Below are positions 20,528 to 34,598 of a DNA stretch of 56,608 bases, piece after piece. This stretch comes from an uncultured Neomegalonema sp. (lineage in GTDB: Bacteria > Pseudomonadota > Alphaproteobacteria > Rhodobacterales > Rhodobacteraceae): positions 1-56,608 of the forward strand of contig CALHLW010000187.1 of NCBI GenBank assembly GCA_938034615.1, given 5' to 3'. How positions within the stretch are numbered: position 1 is the first letter of the stretch; each line of letters opens with the position of its first letter. Both the position numbers and the translations under genes were made by a program. A model generated the notes under the pieces. The model saw only the letters and a program-made list of their open reading frames with translations. It was not told where the DNA came from and ran no database searches.

Positions 20528-21964
20528 ATGAAGGTTCTCTTCGTCGCGTCCGAGTGTGCGCCCTTCGTCAAGACCGGCGGCCTCGCCGACGTGATCGGCG
20601 CTGTCCCGAAAACGCTGTCCGAACTGGGCGTCTCGGTCAGGGTGATTCTGCCTGCCTACCCCGCCCTGCACGGTATTACCGAAGGGGGGAAGGTCGTCCT
20701 TGAAATCGACGACCTTCATGGCGGCCCGGCCTCGTTGGTATCGGTGAAGGCCGAAGGATTGGACCTGCTGCTTCTCGACGCGCCGCACCTGTTTGACAGG
20801 CCCGGCAATATCTATCTCGATGCTGGTGGAAGCGACTGGGGCGACAATGCCCTGCGGTTCGGCGCCCTCTCGCAGGTTGGCGCGAAGGTCGGGCTGGAAG
20901 GGATCGGGCGCTGGAAGCCCGATATCGTCCATGCCCATGACTGGCAGGCCGGTCTGATTCCTGCCCTTCTGCGACAGGCCGGACAGGACGTTCCGGCGAG
21001 CGTGCTTACGATCCACAATATCGCGTTCCAGGGCTTGTTTGACGCGGGGCTATGCGTTCCGCTGGGGATTGATCCCCCGATGTTTACCCCCGCCGGTGCG
21101 GAGTATTTCGGCAACCTGGGTTTCCTGAAGGCGGGGATCGCTTTCTGCGACCGGATCACCACCGTAAGCCCGACCTATGCGCGGGAGCTGCTGCACCCCG
21201 AATTCGGGATGGGGCTGGAAGGCATCCTGCAAGCCCGCCGCACGGTCCTTTCCGGCATCCTCAACGGGATCGACACCGACATCTGGAACCCGCAAACGGA
21301 CGAGGCCCTGACCGCGACCTATTCGGCGGACTTGCTGGACGGCAAGCGAAAGAACCGCGCGGAACTCGAAAAACGCTTCGACCTCCATGCCGATGTCGAC
21401 GGCCCGCTCTTTTGTGTCGTCAGCCGCCTGACCAGCCAGAAGGGTCTCGACCTGCTGCTCGACGCCCTGCCGGCCCTCGTGGCGCGCGGCGGGAAGCTGG
21501 CCGTGCTTGGCAGCGGCGACAGGGAGATGGAGTCGCGGTTCATCGGGGCGGCCCATATTTATGCCGGATCGGTCGGGGTCATCATCGGCTATGACGAGCC
21601 GCTCTCCCACCTGATGCAGGGCGGTTCCGATGCCATCCTGATCCCCTCGCGGTTCGAACCCTGCGGCCTGACCCAGCTTTACGGATTGCGGTACGGCACG
21701 GTGCCCGTGGTCGCCCGCACCGGCGGGCTGGCCGATACCGTGATCGATGCGAACGATGCCGCCATGCGCGCCGGGTGCGCGACCGGGGTGCAGTTCGCCC
21801 CCGTCACCGCCCCCGCGCTGGAACAGGCCATCGAAAGGACATGCGACTTGTACCGCCAACCTGACATCTGGAACGCCATGGTCCGGCGTGCGATGAGCCA
21901 TCCCGTAAGCTGGGAGCAGTCGGCCCGCGCCTATCTCGATCTCTACGAGTCGCTTTCACAATGA
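20528..21964 (+). CDS. glgA: Glycogen synthase
   Basis: MKVLFVASECAPFVKTGGLADVIGAVPKTL, HDWQAGLIPALLR, PSRFEPCGLTQLYGLRYGTVPVVARTGGLADTV. Confidence 0.97.
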   Translation: MKVLFVASECAPFVKTGGLADVIGAVPKTLSELGVSVRVILPAYPALHGITEGGKVVLEIDDLHGGPASLVSVKAEGLDLLLLDAPHLFDRPGNIYLDAGGSDWGDNALRFGALSQVGAKVGLEGIGRWKPDIVHAHDWQAGLIPALLRQAGQDVPASVLTIHNIAFQGLFDAGLCVPLGIDPPMFTPAGAEYFGNLGFLKAGIAFCDRITTVSPTYARELLHPEFGMGLEGILQARRTVLSGILNGIDTDIWNPQTDEALTATYSADLLDGKRKNRAELEKRFDLHADVDGPLFCVVSRLTSQKGLDLLLDALPALVARGGKLAVLGSGDREMESRFIGAAHIYAGSVGVIIGYDEPLSHLMQGGSDAILIPSRFEPCGLTQLYGLRYGTVPVVARTGGLADTVIDANDAAMRAGCATGVQFAPVTAPALEQAIERTCDLYRQPDIWNAMVRRAMSHPVSWEQSARAYLDLYESLSQ

Positions 21965-24056
21965 CCGAAACAATACGCTCTGGCAGCCCGAACCGGCTTG
22001 GCGCGCATTCCGACGGTGAGGGCACGAATTTCGCCGTCTACTCCTCGAATGCCCAGAGCATTGAGCTGTGCCTGTTCTCCGAAGACGGCACGACCGAGTT
22101 GGCGCGCCATGCCTTGCCAGAACGAACCGGGCCGGTATGGCATGGCTACCTCCCCGGCCTGCCAGCAGGCGCGAGCTATGGCTATCGTGCCCATGGCAGC
22201 TATGCGCCCGAACAGGGGCACCGGTTCAATCCCAACAAGCTGCTGCTCGACCCCTACACGCGCGAATTTGCCGGAAAATGGACCGATCATCCTGCGACCA
22301 AGGGATACGACGACGGATCGACGGGACTGGATCTCTCTTACGATACCCGCGACAGCGCGCCCTATGTGCCGAAATCGGTTGTCCCGGACCCTGCCTTGTT
22401 TGCGGATATGGAGTGCGGGCCGCAAAACGGCTGGAGCGAGACGCTGATCTATGAGGCCCATGTGAAGGGGCTGACGCAGCAACATACTGGCGTACCCGAC
22501 GCCGTCAGGGGCACCTATGACGGCCTCGCATCGGACGCCGTGCTGGATCACCTGCATGAACTCGGGGTCACGGCGATCGAGCTGCTGCCGGTCCATTCCT
22601 TCATCGATGACGGGTTCCTGCAGGCGAAGGGATTGCGGAATTACTGGGGCTATAACACCATCGGATTCTTTGCGCCGGAGCCACGATATTTCGGACCGGC
22701 GGGCATTGCCGGATTCCGCGACATGGTACGGCGGTTTCACGCCGCCGGGATCGAGGTCATTCTCGATGTCGTCTACAACCACACGGCAGAGGGCGATCAC
22801 CGGGGGCCGACGCTGTGCTATCGCGGCCTCGACAATGCGTCGTACTATCGCCTGATTTCGGGACAGCCGCGTTATTACGTGAACGACACTGGCTGTGGAA
22901 ACACGCTGAACGTCTCCAACCCCTTCGTTTTGCGCATGGTCATGGACAGCCTGCGTTTCTGGGTTGAGGCGATGGGGATCGACGGGTTCCGCTTCGATCT
23001 GGCCACCACGCTGGCGCGAGAGGATCACGGGTTCGACCGCCATGGCGGCTTTCTCGACAGCCTGCGGCAAGACCCCGTTCTGGCCGGGGTCAAGCTGATC
23101 GCGGAACCTTGGGATATCGGCCCCGGCGGATACCGGCTGGGTGAGTTTCCGCCCCCCTTCGCTGAGTGGAATGATGGCTATCGCGATACCGTCCGCCGCT
23201 ACTGGCGTGGTGACGGACACAGCACACAGGAGTTGAGCGCGCGGCTGCTCGGGTCGGCGGGACAGTTCGACCGCAGAGGGCGGCGGTCGTGGTCGTCGGT
23301 GAATCTCCTGACCTCCCATGACGGCTTCACCCTTGCCGATGTTACCCGCTACAACGAGAAGCACAATCAAGCCAATGGCGAGAACGGTGCCGACGGGCAC
23401 CACGCCAATTTCAGCGATAATGCCGGTATCGAGGGGCCGACCGACGATCCGATCATCCTTGCGCGCCGCGCACGGCGACAGCGTAATATGCTTGCGACCC
23501 TTTTCCTGTCGCAGGGCACGCCGATGCTGCTGGCCGGAGACGAGATTTCGAACTCTCAGGACGGCAATAACAACGCTTATTGTCAGGACAATCCGATTGG
23601 CTGGATTGACTGGGCGAAAGCCGACGAACCGTTATGCGCGTTCGTTGCCGGGCTTTCCCGGTTCCGCAAGAAACACCACCCGGTCCGGCAAACGCATTTC
23701 CTGCACGGTGCTCTGCGGCCGGTCGATGGAACGGCGGATGTCGATTGGCGGGCCTTCGACGGTGGAGCATTGCAATGGCGTGATCCTGGCCTGTCGGATT
23801 TCTGCGTCCTGCTGCGCGGTTCCGCCGAGGCGGCAACCCGTGACGGGGATGACGATGCGGTGTTCGTCGTCTTCAACCGCAGTGAAAAGGCGGCGCGCGT
23901 TGCGCTGCCCAATACACCGCCCGGAAGTCGCTGGATGCGATCCGTCGATACCGCTGCCGACCTCGCTTTCCCGGATGAGTCGTGTTCGGGAGCAAGGGCC
24001 GCTGTGGCGGCCAGTTCGGTCACGGTCTTCACGCTCGATACCGCCGGACCAGCGCC

Positions 24057-24060
<4 letters not shown>
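21961..24060 (+). CDS. glgX: Glycogen debranching enzyme
   Basis: GlgX family (GSPNRLGAHSDGEGTNFAVYSSNAQSIELCLF, VVYNHTAEGDHRGPTLCYRGLDN, DGFRFDLATTLAR); 4-bp overlap with glgA. Confidence 0.96.
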
Positions 24061-27673
<3,613 letters not shown>

Positions 27674-27782
27674 CGACATCAGGGCGTGTCCATCGATTCT
27701 TCAATCTCTCAGGGGGAGCAGCAACTTCGTTGGTCAGGTTTGGGATGTATTATGCGCCTGATGTTTCAGGCCTGCAAGATCG

Positions 27783-29522
27783 TTACTCCGCCGCCACCAT
27801 CGTCTCCGGCTCGCCGTCGGGGAGGACCGTTTCGCCTGGTTTGACGATGGTAAAGGCGACGGGGGCGCGGCCTACGTTTAGGGTTCCGTCTTTCTGGGTT
27901 GCGAGGGTGTAGTAGGAGGTGTCGAGATCGCCTTCCTCGGGGAAATCCTCGCGGTAATGCGCGCCGCGTGAATTTTCGCGAGCGAGCGCGGCCTCGGCGA
28001 TGACTCCGGAGATATCGCAGAGGGAGCGCAGATTGAGCCAGTCGTGCCATGTGAGATTGAAAGCGCGGGTGGTGTCGTCGACGCCCATCTCCATCAATTC
28101 GGCCCCGATCTCGTGCACGCTGGCGATGCCGCGCTCCAGACCGGATTGCGTGCGGATGACGCCAGCATCGTCCCACATCGCTTCCTGAAGGGCGGTGCGG
28201 AGATTGTGGCTGTTGCCGGGTTTCTTCGCGAAGGGATGACTGGCACGCTCAATTTCGTTGTCGAGGATCGTTTCGTCCGGGTCGCGGAGCGCGCCGGTAG
28301 CTTCCGCGCCCATCACGTCACCTGCGACGCCCCCATAGACGGTGGAATTGGCGACGCCGTTGCCGCCGAGACGGTTCGAGCCATGCGCGCCGCCCGCGTC
28401 CTCTCCGGCGACGTAGAGGCCGGGTAGGGCCGTGCGGGTATCCGGGTCCACCACCACCCCGCCCATGTGGTAATGCGCGGTAGGGACCACCTCGACCTTG
28501 CCGCCCGCCAGATCGAAACCGCAATCGGCGCAGCGTTTGACCATGCCCTTGAACTTCTGTGCCACATGCTCTGGCCCCAGATGGGCCATAGAGATATAGA
28601 CGCCGCCCTTGGGTGAGGCGTTGGACTTGCGCATCTCGGCATAGATCGCGCGGCTGACTATATCGCGGGTCGCGCGTTCGCCGCGCTCGTCGTAATCGTA
28701 CATGAAGCGTTGCTCGGCCCCGTTCAGCAGGTGGCCGCCTGCGCCGCGCAGACCTTCCTCCAGCACGGTGCCGGTCATCTTGGTGTGGTCGCCTGCCAGC
28801 AGGCCCGTGGGGTGGAACTGCACCATTTCCATATCGCGCAGGGGCAGGCCCGCGCGCAGGGCCATGGCAAGGCCGTCCATCGTCTTGTCGCCGGAGGGGG
28901 TGTGGTATTTGTACATGGTCGGGCCGCCGCCCGTGGCCATCAGCACGGCCTTGGCGCGCACGAAGCGGAAGCCCCCGGTGCGCATATCGATGAAGAGGAC
29001 GCCGGAGAGGCCGGAGCCGTCCTTGGCCGGGATCAGGCCGATGGCGCGGTGTTCCTGTAGCCGTTCGACGGGACGGGAGAGCACCTGCTCCATCAGGCGG
29101 TTGATGATCTCGATGCCCGTCAGGTCGCCCTTGTGGACGGTGCGGTCATAGGTCTGGCCTGCGAAGGCTTTCTGGTGGACCGAGCCGTCGGGATTGCGGT
29201 CGAAGAAGCAGCCGACCTCGTTTTCCAGCTCGCGCACCCGCACGACGGCCTGTTCGCAGAGCTTCCAAGCCATATCCTGATCGGGAAGCCATTTGCCGCC
29301 CTTGATCGTGTCCATGAAATGCCGCTCGACGCTGTCGCCATGGCCCAGCGCGACGTTGTAGCCGCCCTGCACCATGCGCGTGCAGCCGCACTTGCCGATG
29401 AGGCCCTTGACCGCAATCGTCACCTTCGCGTCGGGTGCAGCCTTCTGTGCATGGAGCGCAGCGAACAGCCCCGCCCCGCCGGAGCCAAGGATTAGGATGT
29501 CGGTGTCGTGGCGTTCGAGCAT
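27783..29522 (-). CDS. Succinate dehydrogenase/fumarate reductase flavoprotein subunit
   Basis: ILILGSGGAGLFAALHAQKAAP, MEMVQFHPTGL, AHYHMGGVVVDPDTRTALPGLYVAGEDAGGAHGSNRLGGNG; start reassigned to MLERHD at 29522. Confidence 0.92.
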   Translation of the reverse strand: MLERHDTDILILGSGGAGLFAALHAQKAAPDAKVTIAVKGLIGKCGCTRMVQGGYNVALGHGDSVERHFMDTIKGGKWLPDQDMAWKLCEQAVVRVRELENEVGCFFDRNPDGSVHQKAFAGQTYDRTVHKGDLTGIEIINRLMEQVLSRPVERLQEHRAIGLIPAKDGSGLSGVLFIDMRTGGFRFVRAKAVLMATGGGPTMYKYHTPSGDKTMDGLAMALRAGLPLRDMEMVQFHPTGLLAGDHTKMTGTVLEEGLRGAGGHLLNGAEQRFMYDYDERGERATRDIVSRAIYAEMRKSNASPKGGVYISMAHLGPEHVAQKFKGMVKRCADCGFDLAGGKVEVVPTAHYHMGGVVVDPDTRTALPGLYVAGEDAGGAHGSNRLGGNGVANSTVYGGVAGDVMGAEATGALRDPDETILDNEIERASHPFAKKPGNSHNLRTALQEAMWDDAGVIRTQSGLERGIASVHEIGAELMEMGVDDTTRAFNLTWHDWLNLRSLCDISGVIAEAALARENSRGAHYREDFPEEGDLDTSYYTLATQKDGTLNVGRAPVAFTIVKPGETVLPDGEPETMVAAE

Positions 29523-29524
29523 GA

Positions 29525-29863
29525 TTACACCGCACTGAGGAAGAAGAGGGTGGAAAGGCAGAAGGATAAGGCAACTGCGCTCGCTGCGTAAGTCTTCTGG
29601 CGGGGAGACCACGGCAACCACTCCAATGCCATCAACCGAAGCCCGCCGAACATATGAGCGGCCAGCAGGAAGACGAGGCCGAACTCGGCGATCTTGACCA
29701 TCGTGTAGTCGGTCCAGCGCAGAAAACCGTCGAGGGCGGCGGCGTCAGTCAGGGCGTAGGACAGCACCCAGAAATGAGCGGGGAGGAAGAGGGCGAGAAG
29801 GAGGCCGGAGGCCCGGTGGAGGGCGAAGGCGTACCAGAGGGGGTGGTTGCGGTGGGGTTTCAT
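29525..29863 (-). CDS. Small membrane anchor subunit of succinate dehydrogenase/fumarate reductase
   Basis: Three predicted hydrophobic helices with His residues (LHRASGLLLALFLPAHFWVL, LVFLLAAHMFGGLRLMALEW); position in the gene cluster. Confidence 0.72.
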   Translation of the reverse strand: MKPHRNHPLWYAFALHRASGLLLALFLPAHFWVLSYALTDAAALDGFLRWTDYTMVKIAEFGLVFLLAAHMFGGLRLMALEWLPWSPRQKTYAASAVALSFCLSTLFFLSAV

Positions 29864-30189
29864 GCCGTCACCGCGTAGACGGCATGAAGGCCCATGCCGC
29901 CTAGAAGGGCGAAGATGCCGAGCGTCAGGATGGCGAGGCTCTTGCCTCCGAGGCCGAATGTCTCGTGGATGATCGCGCGCAGGCCGATGGCGGCGTGGAG
30001 GGCGACTGCGACTGCAAATGTGCCGTAGAACAGCGCCCAGAGCAGGCTGCCTTGCGTTCGACCGAGGATTTCGGAGGCACTCAGACCGCCCTGAACGGCA
30101 TAGATCATCACGGCAATATGGCCGATCACGAGGGGGGCCATGATGAGCGCCGTGAGACGCTGGAGCATGTAGAGGCGCACGCCAATCAT
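29860..30189 (-). CDS. Small membrane anchor subunit of succinate dehydrogenase/fumarate reductase
   Basis: MIGVRLYMLQRLTALIMAPLVIGHIAVMIY...VALHAAIGLRAIIHETFG; SdhC-like helices with conserved His; overlaps neighbours by a few bases. Confidence 0.75.
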   Translation of the reverse strand: MIGVRLYMLQRLTALIMAPLVIGHIAVMIYAVQGGLSASEILGRTQGSLLWALFYGTFAVAVALHAAIGLRAIIHETFGLGGKSLAILTLGIFALLGGMGLHAVYAVTA

Positions 30190-30911
30190 CAGATGCGCCC
30201 CTTCAATGCCGCCCGAACCGTGGCGCGCTTCAGGCCCGCAATGGAGGCGGTGGGATTCAACTCGTTCGGGCAATGGGCCACGCAGCCCTGCTGCGAATGG
30301 CAGTTATGGCAGCCACCCGCGCCCGATACGGCGGTCAACCGGGCATCGAGCGCGCCGTCCTTCACGTCGTTCACGAGGGACCATGCGCGATTGAGGGCGG
30401 CGGGGCCGAGGTAATCGGGATTGACAGAGACCACGTCGCAGGCGGCGTAGCAGACGGCGCAGTTGATGCACTCGATGGCGGCGTCGGCTTCACGGCGTTC
30501 GGGTGTCTCTGGCAGGATCGGCTCGACGGTATCATCGCGGGATTTCGTCGGAGAGAACGCGCCTCCGGCTGCGGTCCATTTGTCGAAGAAGGGGTCCATG
30601 TCGACCGCCAAATCCTTGATGACCGGCAGGTTTCGCAAGGGGGCGATCTCGACTGTGCCGTCTTTGGCGACCTTGCTGACATGGGTGCGGCAGGTCCAGC
30701 GCGGCACGCCGTTTACCATCATTGCGCAGGAACCGCACATGCCGACGCGGCAGGCATAGCGATAGGCGAGGGTGGGATCGGCGTTTTGCTGAACCCAGGC
30801 GACGAGGTCGAGAACCGTCTGGCTCTCCTGCATCGGCACGTCGAAGGTTTCAAACGATCCAGCCTCGGCTCCGCGCCAGACGGAGACCTTCAGGGACGCA
30901 TCATCACTCAT
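30189..30911 (-). CDS. Succinate dehydrogenase/fumarate reductase iron-sulfur subunit
   Basis: CRVGMCGSCAMMVNGVPRWTC ([2Fe-2S]), CINCAVCYAACDVV and CHNCHSQQGCVAHCPNELNP cluster motifs. Confidence 0.92.
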   Translation of the reverse strand: MSDDASLKVSVWRGAEAGSFETFDVPMQESQTVLDLVAWVQQNADPTLAYRYACRVGMCGSCAMMVNGVPRWTCRTHVSKVAKDGTVEIAPLRNLPVIKDLAVDMDPFFDKWTAAGGAFSPTKSRDDTVEPILPETPERREADAAIECINCAVCYAACDVVSVNPDYLGPAALNRAWSLVNDVKDGALDARLTAVSGAGGCHNCHSQQGCVAHCPNELNPTASIAGLKRATVRAALKGRI

Positions 30912-32908
30912 ATCAGAGACCGGAAGAGATCACGGAAACCGCCGATCAATTTGCCCGAGGAGATACGGCATTTACCGCGCTCGCGAATTGCGGTGTTGTC
31001 GCCAGGGATCAGTTCCAATGCACGGTCGAAATCGGCGGTCGCGCTGTCGCATTCGTTCAGGCGTTTGAAGCTCTGACCGCGTTTCAGATAGAGTTCATAG
31101 CTATCGGGAAAGGATTCCAGCGCCGCTGTATAATCACGGGCGGCGTCGAGATTGTTGCCGAGTTTCATATGTGCATTAGCACGTTTTATGACAGCATAGG
31201 ACGCGCCGCCGGTCAGCAGTACGCCTTTCTGGTAGTATTGTAGCGCCTCGCTAAAGCGATTGGAGAGCGCATAGGCGTCGCCGGTAAAGATGGCGAGGAG
31301 TGACGGATCTGCTCCGTGATTACGCGCCTGTTCGATATTCGCGAGCGCCTGCTCCGGACGGCCTTGTGCAATGGATGCACGAGCGGAGAGGAGGTAGCCC
31401 TCTTTTTTCTTCGAGACGCTCCTGACGAGGAGCTGGGACTTGTCGAACGCCTCATCGGGGCGATCAAGGGCAAGGAGAGCGCGGGAGGCTGCGGCGGTTG
31501 CCTCCATGTTGTTCGGTTCGATCCGCAGGGCTTTTTCGGCATCGTCGAGCGCTCCGTCGGCGTTACCGGTGGAGAGATAGGCATTCGCCCGCTGGATCAG
31601 AGGCTGGATTTCGCTGGGATGCGCTTTCACGGCAGCATCGTAGAAGGCAAGGGCGGCCTCATCCTCGCCTCGGCTGAGGCGAATCCGTCCGATGGCATCG
31701 CGAATGCGGGCGTCACCGGGGTCGCGCACTGCGGCTTCGGACAGGTCGTTAAGTGCTTTTTCTATCTCATTCAGGCGGAGCCAGGTGATGCCGCGATTAT
31801 AGAGGATTTCGGGATCGCCTTGCCGAAGCGCCAGGGCGTTATCAAAATAGCGGATCGCTCCGGGATAATCGCGGGTGATGAAGCGGGCGCGTCCGCGTTG
31901 AAACTGGCGTTCGACGGCGATTTCGGACCAGTCCTCGATCGCAGAAAGTTCGACTTCGGCGTCGCGGGGGCGTCCGGCATCGATCAGAGCCGAAGCCAAA
32001 TGGTAGCGCACGACGCGCTGATAGGCTGGATCACCCCGCGCCACGCGCAACAGGCGATTGAGGATGTTGGCGGCATCCGAATAATTTTCCGCCGCGATCA
32101 GGGCCTCGGCATATTGGGCGAGAAAGTCCCGGCTGTTGTCGAGGTAGACTTCCGCTTCGCCGAAATCGGACAGCGCACCTTCGAGATTGCCGCGCAGATA
32201 CCGCACCCGCGCGCGACGGTGATAGGCGAGGCCGTCGTGTTTGCGATGCGTCAGAGCTTCGGTATAGGCGTCTTCGGCGGCGGGCAGATCCTTCATCGCG
32301 TAATAGGTGTCGCCGATACCGCGTATCGCAGGCGATCCGGCACCGAGGCTGCGCGACAGCAGGAAATCGGCACCTGCACTCTTGTACCCCTGCATCATGT
32401 AGTAGGTCTCGCCGCGCAGGTAGAGAGCACGGCGATAGAAATCGCGGTTCTTGGTCATCGCGACAGAGGGTTCATCGTTTCCGGCAATCTGCTGTGCGGC
32501 GGAGTCGATTTGCTGCAAAGCACGCTCAGGCTGCTTTACGAGCAACAGGATGGTGGCATGGTCGAGTTTGTATTTCGTCTCGACATTGCTGAGACGACTA
32601 GTGATGGCGAGGGCTTCATCGAACTTGCCGATACCAGCAAGTGCTCTCGCGCGGCCTGCGCTGGCCTCAAGGTAGCCGGGATCCTGACGCAAAGCTTCGT
32701 CGAAATACCCCAAGGCTGCATCGTAGCGCTGGGCACCGAGCGAAGCGACGCCCGATTGGGTGAGCAAATAGGGATCGGTAGATTGGCCTTGCTGCGCACT
32801 GACCGGCGACCCAGTCAGACCAACGACCATAGCGATCATACCGAGAACGCGAGCGTTCTTGTTTCTTACGTCTCCAGGAGACGTTTTTGCATCCGCTTCG
32901 CCCGTCAT
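30908..32908 (-). CDS. Exported TPR-repeat protein
   Basis: Many 34-aa TPR units (e.g. DPGYLEASAGRARALAGIGKFDEALAI; DPEILYNRGITWLRLNEIEKALNDLSEAA); N-terminal hydrophobic segment MIAMVVGLTGSPVSAQQ; start assigned to MTGEAD. Confidence 0.82.
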   Translation of the reverse strand: MTGEADAKTSPGDVRNKNARVLGMIAMVVGLTGSPVSAQQGQSTDPYLLTQSGVASLGAQRYDAALGYFDEALRQDPGYLEASAGRARALAGIGKFDEALAITSRLSNVETKYKLDHATILLLVKQPERALQQIDSAAQQIAGNDEPSVAMTKNRDFYRRALYLRGETYYMMQGYKSAGADFLLSRSLGAGSPAIRGIGDTYYAMKDLPAAEDAYTEALTHRKHDGLAYHRRARVRYLRGNLEGALSDFGEAEVYLDNSRDFLAQYAEALIAAENYSDAANILNRLLRVARGDPAYQRVVRYHLASALIDAGRPRDAEVELSAIEDWSEIAVERQFQRGRARFITRDYPGAIRYFDNALALRQGDPEILYNRGITWLRLNEIEKALNDLSEAAVRDPGDARIRDAIGRIRLSRGEDEAALAFYDAAVKAHPSEIQPLIQRANAYLSTGNADGALDDAEKALRIEPNNMEATAAASRALLALDRPDEAFDKSQLLVRSVSKKKEGYLLSARASIAQGRPEQALANIEQARNHGADPSLLAIFTGDAYALSNRFSEALQYYQKGVLLTGGASYAVIKRANAHMKLGNNLDAARDYTAALESFPDSYELYLKRGQSFKRLNECDSATADFDRALELIPGDNTAIRERGKCRISSGKLIGGFRDLFRSLI

Positions 32909-33042
32909 CAAACTGTCCGTCCCCGAAACCGTATCTCGTGCCCGAGGGAACACTATCGGTCCCTGAGGTTAGAGTAAACGGATTCTCCGGGCAGGAGAAA
33001 CGCTTTTGGTGTCGCGGCTTGCGCTTCTTTCTTTACGTCGAC

Positions 33043-33384
33043 TCAGGATGCGATTGCCTCAACCTTGAGAGGACACTCGCGCTCGCCCCAGGCTTCGAAA
33101 TACTGCAGCGGCTCTTGCAGAGAGCGCGCCCTATCAGTCGGAACATATTCGAAGCGCTTGGAATTCGGGCCGATCGGGCGCCTCTCGAGCATCCCGCTCT
33201 CGACCAGACGACGCAGTCGGTCGGCGAGGATATTCCTTGCAACCCCCAGTTCCTGAAGCATTTCCTCAAACCGGGTTACCCCGTTCAGTGCTGACCAAAG
33301 GGTCAGCAGCATCCATCCATCACCAATCTCACCCATCGCGCGGGCGAGAGCGTTTGGGTGTGTACGCATATTGCTGCGGATCAT
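33043..33384 (-). CDS. HxlR-family winged-helix transcriptional regulator
   Basis: MGEIGDGWMLLTLWSALNGVTRFEEMLQELGVARNILADRLRRLVESGMLERRP is the HxlR signature pattern. Confidence 0.93.
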   Translation of the reverse strand: MIRSNMRTHPNALARAMGEIGDGWMLLTLWSALNGVTRFEEMLQELGVARNILADRLRRLVESGMLERRPIGPNSKRFEYVPTDRARSLQEPLQYFEAWGERECPLKVEAIAS

Positions 33385-33426
33385 GATCCACCCCTTTCGT
33401 CAGTTAATCCAAAAAAGTTTCACTAA

Positions 33427-33489
33427 GCAGATTTTACTCTGCGAACAGTTGTAAACATGCCTACAAGAACACGTTAAGGGAACCCTTAA
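33427..33489. promoter_or_regulatory. Cluster of three inverted repeats in the HxlR-TerC divergent intergenic region
   Basis: GCAGA-N6-TCTGC (33427-33442), TTGTA-N8-TACAA (33449-33466), TTAAGGG-AA-CCCTTAA (33474-33489). Confidence 0.5.
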
Positions 33490-33611
33490 ATTTTTATATT
33501 TTTCAATTCGGCACAGTTTTGAGGGGACGATAGTGCAGGGTCTTGCACCAGTTCCGTCGCTGTGTTTGTGTCCGCCGCGATGGCTGCAAAGCCTTGATAT
33601 GGAGGAATAAG

Positions 33612-34598
33612 ATGGACGTTTTGTTTTCGGTCGAGGCACTGGGGGTATTGGCCAGTCTGATCTTTCTTCAGGCCGTGCTTGGGTTCGACAACTTGCTCTA
33701 CATTTCGATAGAATCACAACGCGCGCCTGCACACCGTCAGTCTTTCGTTCGCAAGGCGGGGATTGCGATTGCCGTGATCCTTCGGCTGGTGCTCCTCTTC
33801 GTGATCATGCGCCTTCTGGCCGGGTTCATCGAACCCCTGTTCGCGATTGCGGACAGCATGGGGGCAGGCGAGGCCATTGAGGCGGCCCATGGCACCGTTG
33901 GTGATGCGGCGGCGCTCGGGGCGACCGAGAATAAGGTGACTACCGACACGCCATTGATCTCGCTGCCTTATATCAGCGGTGCGTTCAATCTGAAGGCTAT
34001 TATCTTCCTGTTCGGGGGTGGCTTCATCATGTACACCGCCGTCAAGGAGATCAATCACCTGCTGGCTATCGATGATCATGCACATGGCACGCAAGCCGGT
34101 CAGAAATCGACCTTCGCCACGCTGGCGATCATCGTGTTCATGAACCTGATCTTCAGTTTCGATTCGATTCTGTCGATGTTGCCGCTGACCAACGATCCGA
34201 AATACGTGAACGATGATCTGATCTCGCCGCAATTCGTGCTTTTGGCGATTGCGGTGATTACGAGTGGTGCGTTGATGATTCTGCTTGCGGATCGGGTGTC
34301 GGATTTCATCAAGAAGAACCGCATGTTCGAGGTGCTGGGCCTCTTTATCCTACTGATCGTAGGTATCATGCTGCTGGCCGAAGGCGGGCACATCGCGCAT
34401 CTGACGCTGTTCGGCTACCCCATCGAGGCGATGTCGAAATCGACCTTCTACTTCTCGGTCGCCGTGTTGTTCATCGTGGATATCATCCAGTCGCGGTATC
34501 AGAAGAAGTTGCAGGCCAAGAAGCAGGCGGAAATCGCCGATCCCGCGACGAACGATCCGCATTTGGTTGCCAAGGTGCATGGGACGCCTCATTCCTGA
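33612..34598 (+). CDS. TerC-family integral membrane protein
   Basis: LGVLASLIFLQAVLGFDNLLYISI ... IIVFMNLIFSFDSILSML ... FEVLGLFILLIVGIMLLAEGGHIAH; TerC membrane core with conserved Asp residues. Confidence 0.88.
   Translation: MDVLFSVEALGVLASLIFLQAVLGFDNLLYISIESQRAPAHRQSFVRKAGIAIAVILRLVLLFVIMRLLAGFIEPLFAIADSMGAGEAIEAAHGTVGDAAALGATENKVTTDTPLISLPYISGAFNLKAIIFLFGGGFIMYTAVKEINHLLAIDDHAHGTQAGQKSTFATLAIIVFMNLIFSFDSILSMLPLTNDPKYVNDDLISPQFVLLAIAVITSGALMILLADRVSDFIKKNRMFEVLGLFILLIVGIMLLAEGGHIAHLTLFGYPIEAMSKSTFYFSVAVLFIVDIIQSRYQKKLQAKKQAEIADPATNDPHLVAKVHGTPHS

Noticed and set aside
33490-33611. Possible yybP-ykoY (Mn) riboswitch in the TerC-gene leader
   Set aside because: TerC-family genes often have one, but I could not recognise the conserved core or helices; only a weak GTGCA/TGCAC hairpin is present. 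An Infernal/Rfam scan would decide.
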